From: Streptomyces sp. NBC_00376
GTDB taxonomy: Bacteria > Actinomycetota > Actinomycetes > Streptomycetales > Streptomycetaceae
Direction of reading: 5' to 3'
Assembly (NCBI RefSeq): GCF_036077095.1
Contig: NZ_CP107960.1
Span: forward strand, 2,418,001 to 2,482,000
Length of the DNA: 64,000 nucleotides
A program made the translations under genes and the position numbers. The first letter of the stretch is position 1; each line of letters starts with the position of its first letter. The notes under the pieces were generated by a model. It did not search any database and had not been told where the DNA came from. It saw only the letters and a list, made by a program, of their open reading frames with translations. This document shows positions 59,567 through 64,000 of the stretch, one piece after another.

Positions 59567-60403
59567 TCAGCGTCCGGCGTCGGCCAGCTTCGCGCGCAGT
59601 TGCAGCACCGATTTGGTGTGGATCTGACTGACCCGGCTCTCGGTGACCCCGAGGACATTGCCGATCTCAGCGAGGGTGAGGCCCTCGTAGTAGTAGAGCG
59701 TGACGACCGTCTTCTCGCGCTCCGGAAGCGTGTTGATCGCCCGCGCGAGCAACCGTCTGAGCTCGCGGTCCTCGGCGACCTCCACCGGATTGTCGGCGGC
59801 GGTGTCCTCGAGCGTGTCCATCAGGCTGAGCCGGTCGCCGCCCTCGCCGCCGACGTGCAGCAGTTCCTCCAGCGCGACCACGTTGGCCAGCGACAACTGG
59901 CTGAAAACCGCATGGAGTTCCTCCAGCGCGATGCCCATCTCCGCGGCGACCTCCGCCTCGGACGGGGTACGCCGCAGCTGCGCCTCCAGCGTGGCGTAGG
60001 CGCGTTCGACCGCCCGCGCCTTCTGGCGCACCGAGCGCGGGATCCAGTCCAGCGCCCGGAGTTCGTCGATCATCGCGCCCCGGATCCGGGTGATCGCGTA
60101 GGTCTCGAACTTGATCGCGCGCTCGATGTCGAACTTCTCGATCGCGTCGATCAGCCCGAAGACCCCCGAGGAGACGAAGTCCGCCTGCTCGACGTTGGAA
60201 GGCAGGCCCACACTCACTCGGCCCGCTACGTACTTCACCAGCGGCGAGTAGTGGAGGATCAGCTGCTCCCGCAGCCGCTCGTCGCCGGTGGACTTGTACG
60301 AACGCCACAACTCGTCGAGCGAGGAGGGGGCGGGGGGACGCACAGTGCCACGCGCAGCCGGTGGCGCTGCCGCGCGGTCAGACCCGGAGGTGTGCTGGGG
60401 CAT
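59567..60403 (-). CDS. whiG: RNA polymerase sigma factor WhiG (sporulation, FliA-type)
   Basis: 278 aa. Sigma region 2 ([86 protein letters not shown]) and region 4 ([45 protein letters not shown]) are of the FliA/WhiG group. WhiG commits aerial hyphae to sporulation in Streptomyces; activity is held by the anti-sigma RsiG, not encoded here. ATG at 60403. This strongly supports the genus call. Confidence 0.96.
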   Translation of the reverse strand: MPQHTSGSDRAAAPPAARGTVRPPAPSSLDELWRSYKSTGDERLREQLILHYSPLVKYVAGRVSVGLPSNVEQADFVSSGVFGLIDAIEKFDIERAIKFETYAITRIRGAMIDELRALDWIPRSVRQKARAVERAYATLEAQLRRTPSEAEVAAEMGIALEELHAVFSQLSLANVVALEELLHVGGEGGDRLSLMDTLEDTAADNPVEVAEDRELRRLLARAINTLPEREKTVVTLYYYEGLTLAEIGNVLGVTESRVSQIHTKSVLQLRAKLADAGR

Positions 60404-60552
60404 GTGGTGCCTTGAGCCGTTCTGCCGTTAAGTGCTGTGGACGTATGTCTGAGTCGAAACCCTTGTGAGCGTAGCGTGACGATGATGTCGCGGTCCGCGC
60501 AGGATAGAGGATCGGCGCTGTGCGAATCCGGCCGATTCGACACGGCTGGGGC

Positions 60553-60583
60553 CCGGGGCCGTCGCCGTGCGCGTCGGCCCCGG
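60553..60583 (-). terminator. likely terminator after dprA
   Basis: CCGGGGCCG (60553-60561) with CGGCCCCGG (60575-60583), 9-bp stem, 13-nt loop, in the 241-bp gap between dprA and whiG. The remaining 150 bp must hold the whiG promoter; I do not see a clear one. Confidence 0.6.
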
Positions 60584-60644
60584 AGGCGTCGCTGAAGGAT
60601 CCGCCGAGGTCATCGGCATCACCTTTTCACCCGAATGCTCCAGG

Positions 60645-61916
60645 TCAAGTACCGCCTCGCCGCGCGTCGCCATTGCAAGTCGGCCGCGGCGTCAACCGCC
60701 ATACCTCGCCATCCCGTTCGACGAACCCCAGTGAGTGCAGTTCGTACAGCCTGCCGAGTGCTTCGTCGGCGCTGGTTCCGGCGGTGCGGGCCACATCGCG
60801 CCCGCTGAGGGCACCCCGGCGGGGCAGGGCGTCGAGGACTCTGGCGGAGGTCGCGTCCAACAGGTCCCGGGGGTGCACGGGGCCGCTTCTGGCCGGGGCG
60901 AGTTCGCCGATGTCCCCCACCAGTTCGGCGACTTCGGCGGCATCGGTGACCAGGACGGCCTCTCCGCGCAGGAGTTCATGGACCCCTGCCGACAGCCCGC
61001 TGGTGGCGGGTCCTGGCACGCCCATCGTGAAGCGGCCGAGCCGCTGTGCGCAGCGCGCGGTGACGAGCGAACCACTGCGGTATTCGGCCTCGACGACGAC
61101 CGTCCCGCGCGTCAACGCGGCGATGACCCGGTTCCGGAGAATGAATCTGCTGCGGGTGGGATGATCGGACGGTGGTAATTCGCCGATGACGAGCCCCTGT
61201 TGCGCGATCCGTCCGATCAGCTCGGCGTGTCCCCGGGGGTAGGGGACGTCCACCCCGCAAGCCAGTACCGCCGTCGTCGCCCCGCCGACGGCGAGCGCGC
61301 CGCGGTGCGCCGCCCCGTCGACCCCGAACGCGGCTCCCGACACGACCATCCACCCCAGCTCCGCGAGTCCCGCGCCGAGCCCGGCCGCCATGTGCGATCC
61401 GTAGGGGGTGCAGGCTCGGGCGCCGACCACGGCGACCGAGCGCAGCGCCCAGAGCCGCAGATCGCGGGGCCCGCGCACCCACAGGCCGGTCGGCCTGGCG
61501 TCCGCGAGGTCGTCGAGCTGGCTTGGCCATTCCCGGTCTCCGGGGCAGACGAACCGCCCGCCGAGCGCGGTGATCACCGAGAGGTCCCGCCCGGGGTCGG
61601 CGCCCTCGGCCCGCAACCGGTATCCGGCTAGCCGCTTCGGGGTCATCCCGCTCAGCTGCTCCGCGGTGCCGTCCCCGCTGGTGATCCGCCGTACCAGTTC
61701 GACGGCACCGCACTCGCGCAGCCAGCGGCCACCGTGCTCGTCCCCGGGCTCGATGATGCGGGTCAGGGCGGCCCGCGCCAGCCGCTCCTGACCGCTCACC
61801 GTCAGCCCCGGCCCGGCCCCGGGCTCCTCCCCCGCGCCATGTGCCGCACCCGGTCCCCGTACCTCCTCCGACAGGTCCGGCCCGTCCCCCGGCCCGTCCC
61901 CCGGCCGCCGCGTCAT
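60645..61916 (-). CDS. dprA: DNA-processing protein DprA
   Basis: 423 aa. The Rossmann-like DprA core starts SVAVVGARACTPYGSHMAAGLGAGLAELGWMVVSGAAFGVDGAAHRGAL (about residue 180) with GARxxTxYG and SGxAxGID-type motifs; FILRNRVIAALTRGTVVVEA follows. The C-terminal winged helix (RVLDALPRRGALSGRDVARTAGTSADEALGRLYELHSLGFV) is the usual DprA tail. It loads RecA on ssDNA in transformable bacteria. ATG overlaps the stop of the ComM-like gene (ATGA). The N-terminal 45 residues are Gly/Pro/Asp-rich. Confidence 0.92.
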   Translation of the reverse strand: MTRRPGDGPGDGPDLSEEVRGPGAAHGAGEEPGAGPGLTVSGQERLARAALTRIIEPGDEHGGRWLRECGAVELVRRITSGDGTAEQLSGMTPKRLAGYRLRAEGADPGRDLSVITALGGRFVCPGDREWPSQLDDLADARPTGLWVRGPRDLRLWALRSVAVVGARACTPYGSHMAAGLGAGLAELGWMVVSGAAFGVDGAAHRGALAVGGATTAVLACGVDVPYPRGHAELIGRIAQQGLVIGELPPSDHPTRSRFILRNRVIAALTRGTVVVEAEYRSGSLVTARCAQRLGRFTMGVPGPATSGLSAGVHELLRGEAVLVTDAAEVAELVGDIGELAPARSGPVHPRDLLDATSARVLDALPRRGALSGRDVARTAGTSADEALGRLYELHSLGFVERDGEVWRLTPRPTCNGDARRGGT

Positions 61917-63541
61917 GACGGCGTCCCGGCGTTCATCAGGGCGCCCCGTGGAATCCTGGTCCGCAGTTCCAGCGCCACCGCGATGTCGGAGGCGTCCGGG
62001 CGGTCGGCACCGCGCAGATCGGCGACCGTCCACGCCACTCTGAGCACCCGGTCCAGGCCCCGCGCGGTGAGCATGCCCCGTTCCATGTCCCGCTCGGCCG
62101 CGAGAAGCGCACCCGGTGCCACGACCAGCCTGGTCCGCAGCTCATGGCCGGGCACCTCGCTGTTGGTGGACCACCCGGTGCCGGCCAGCCGCTCCGCTGC
62201 CCGCGCCCTGGCCCGCCGGACCCGGGCCGCCACGGAGGCCGTCGACTCGCCCCTGCCGCTCTGCCCCATCAGGTCCTCGCGCCTGACCGGGTCGACGAAC
62301 ACCCGCAGGTCCACCCGGTCGAGCAGCGGCCCGGACAGTCTCGCCTGATAGCGCCTGACCGTGGAGGACGGGCACTCGCAGCCGGCGCCGCTGAGACCGT
62401 ACCGACCGCACGGACAGGGGTTGGCGGCCAGCATCATCAGAAATCTGGCGGGCAGCCGCACCACTCCGGCGCTGCGCGCCACCACCACGTGTCCCGATTC
62501 CAGCGGCTGTCGCAGCGCGTCCAGCGCCCGTACGGAGAACTCGGGCGCCTCGTCCAGGAAGAGAATTCCCCGGTGAGCCAGCGAGACCGCACCGGGCCTC
62601 GGCAGTCCGTTGCCCCCGCCAATCAGCGACTGCATCGTCGCCGAGTGGTGGGGTGCGCAGTAGGGCGGCCGGCTGACCAGCGGTTCTCCCGGCGGCAGGA
62701 TGCCCGCCACCGAGTGCACCGCGGTCACCTCCAGGGATTCCTTCCGGGTCAGCTCCGGCAGGATGGCCGGCAGCCGCTCGGCCAGCATGGTCTTGCCGGC
62801 GCCCGGCGGTCCCGAGAGCAGGAGGTGGTGACCGCCCGCCGCGGCGACCTCCAGAGCCTTACGGGGCAACTCCTGCCCGGCCACGTCCGCGAGATCCGGC
62901 GCGTTCCCGTCGCCCTGCCCGGCCCCGCGGGCGAGCCCCGTGCCGATGCCCGCGCCTGGCACCATCAGCCCGGCCAGCATGGTGTCGGGGCGCCCCTCGT
63001 CGTGCGCCTGCCACTCGTCGGGCACCGGTTCGTCGCAGAGCACGGCGATCAGCTGCCGCAGGCTCCGTACCCCGAGGACGGAGATCCCCGGGACCAGCGC
63101 CGCCTCCCCCGCGGTCTGTTCGGGCACGACGACCTGCCGGTACCCCGCCTCCGCCGCGGCGAGCACGGCCGGCAGCACACCGCGCACCGGCCGCACCCGG
63201 CCGTCGAGCCCCAGCTCGCCGATCATCACCACATCGGCGATGGACGCGGGATCGATCCGCTCCGCCGCGCCCAGCACCGCACAGGCGACGGCGAGATCGA
63301 ACCCGGATCCGCCCTTCGGCACCGAGGCCGGTGACAGGCCCACCGTGAGTTTCTTCTGCGGCCACTCGGCCCCCGAGTTCACCACCGCGGCCCTGACCCG
63401 GTCCCGGCTCTCCACCAGGCTCTTGTCCGGCAGCCCCACCAGGGTGAATGCGGCCACCCCCGCCTCCAGGTCCGCCTGGACCTCCACCACCACGCCCTCG
63501 ACGCCGACTAGCGCCACCGAGCACGCCCGCGCGAACCCCAT
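61913..63541 (-). CDS. YifB/ComM-type Mg chelatase-like AAA+ ATPase
   Basis: 542 aa. N-terminal Lon-protease-like domain (GLPDKSLVESRDRVRAAVVNSGAEWPQKKLTVGLSPASVPKGGSGFDLAVA), then AAA+ core with Walker A GPPGAGKTMLAERLPAIL (about 250), GILFLDEAPEF as Walker B, a four-Cys cluster (CPCGRYGLSGAGCEC) and C-terminal lid. ComM in Gram-negatives is a branch-migration helicase in transformation. It overlaps yraN at one end and dprA at the other. Confidence 0.93.
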   Translation of the reverse strand: MGFARACSVALVGVEGVVVEVQADLEAGVAAFTLVGLPDKSLVESRDRVRAAVVNSGAEWPQKKLTVGLSPASVPKGGSGFDLAVACAVLGAAERIDPASIADVVMIGELGLDGRVRPVRGVLPAVLAAAEAGYRQVVVPEQTAGEAALVPGISVLGVRSLRQLIAVLCDEPVPDEWQAHDEGRPDTMLAGLMVPGAGIGTGLARGAGQGDGNAPDLADVAGQELPRKALEVAAAGGHHLLLSGPPGAGKTMLAERLPAILPELTRKESLEVTAVHSVAGILPPGEPLVSRPPYCAPHHSATMQSLIGGGNGLPRPGAVSLAHRGILFLDEAPEFSVRALDALRQPLESGHVVVARSAGVVRLPARFLMMLAANPCPCGRYGLSGAGCECPSSTVRRYQARLSGPLLDRVDLRVFVDPVRREDLMGQSGRGESTASVAARVRRARARAAERLAGTGWSTNSEVPGHELRTRLVVAPGALLAAERDMERGMLTARGLDRVLRVAWTVADLRGADRPDASDIAVALELRTRIPRGALMNAGTPS

Positions 63542-63900
63542 CAGGCCACCCCTCGCGCATGCTCGGCGACGGGTGCCCCGCGCCTGGGCAGCACCACGCC
63601 GACAAGGTCGATCCGGACCCCGCCGGGCGGCGGGCCGCCGTGCCGGTGGGTCCAGATACCGGCCAGCCGCCGCAACCGCTCCGCCTTGACCGGTGTGACG
63701 GCCGCCATCGGATGTTCGAACGCGCCCGCCCTGCGGGTCTTCACCTCGCAGACCACGAGTGCGTCGCCGTCCATCGCGACGATATCGATCTCACCGGCGC
63801 GACAACGCCAGTTCCGTTCCAGTACGGACATGCCGGCCTCGGCCAGCAGCCGCGCCGCCAGATCCTCGCCGTACCGCCCGAGTGCCCCCCGTGCGTTCAT
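63541..63900 (-). CDS. yraN: YraN (UPF0102) endonuclease-like protein
   Basis: 119 aa. [58 protein letters not shown] has the PD-(D/E)xK-like pattern (GEIDIVA, CEVKTR). ATG at 63900 with GGAGG upstream. First gene of yraN-comM-dprA, all overlapping by a few bases, a common actinobacterial arrangement linked with recombination. Function not established. Confidence 0.92.
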   Translation of the reverse strand: MNARGALGRYGEDLAARLLAEAGMSVLERNWRCRAGEIDIVAMDGDALVVCEVKTRRAGAFEHPMAAVTPVKAERLRRLAGIWTHRHGGPPPGGVRIDLVGVVLPRRGAPVAEHARGVA

Positions 63901-63956
63901 TTCGGCACCACCTCCGGGACCGACTCTGACGCGTCCGGTCCCGATCGGTGGATCTT

Positions 63957-63983
63957 GGTGGACAACCCCGGAATTGTGGATAA
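63957..63983. promoter_or_regulatory. DnaA-box-like pair upstream of yraN
   Basis: TTGTCCACC (minus strand, 63965-63957) differs by one base from the Streptomyces box; TTATCCACA (minus strand, 63983-63975) is the general consensus box. Both face the same way, 18 bp apart, upstream of the yraN operon. Confidence 0.45.
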
Positions 63984-64000
63984 CCCGGCCACCCGGAAGT

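Overview
This is high-GC actinobacterial chromosomal DNA, almost certainly from a Streptomyces. Codon third positions are strongly G/C, many starts are GTG, Tat-type lipoproteins are present, and the sporulation sigma factor WhiG is encoded near the right end. As I remember it, the gene order resembles the S. coelicolor core between nusA and whiG. I see no tRNA, rRNA, CRISPR array, transposase or integrase. Most genes are separated by long perfect GC hairpins that act as terminators.

Left part (1-12.3 kb), conserved housekeeping genes: the 5' end of nusA and rimP (minus); a divergent plus-strand trio of a lipoprotein, a ferritin-like protein and an APH-family protein that has lost its catalytic residues; proS behind two GNAT genes; ispG; the dxr-rseP pair; and a long-form acyl-CoA dehydrogenase.

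Middle (12.6-43.9 kb), a dispersed polyamine/GABA catabolic region: an aldehyde dehydrogenase with a PucR-type regulator, a membrane ATPase resembling a type IV coupling protein, gabT, a PuuB-like FAD oxidase, a complete PotABCD importer, an aminobutyraldehyde-type dehydrogenase, then (after an interruption) a second PotD, a second dehydrogenase, an Lrp/AsnC regulator and a class III aminotransferase. Together these can import putrescine or spermidine, oxidise or transaminate it, oxidise the aldehyde to GABA and send GABA to succinate. Inserted among them are a PAP2 phosphatase, a GH18 chitinase with a DasR-like operator, a NADAR protein, a DUF4190 protein, an adenosine-deaminase-family enzyme that may act on aminodeoxyfutalosine, and a more accessory-looking block at 34.2-39.0 kb (methyltransferase, two-component system, serine hydrolase, membrane protein).

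Right part (44.2-64 kb): an ABC exporter-type pair, a LOG-family protein, an SRPBCC protein, a thiBPQ-type importer under a TPP riboswitch, rlmN, then the translation and cell-envelope group cdsA-frr-pyrH-tsf-rpsB, an M23 peptidase-like gene convergent with a TetR gene, whiG, and the overlapping yraN-comM-like-dprA operon.

Less ordinary features include the pseudokinase, the orphan coupling-protein-like ATPase next to gabT, three short tandem-repeat arrays that begin at or just after stop codons, the riboswitch expression platform, and an M23 reading frame that lacks a stop and runs antisense through its neighbour.
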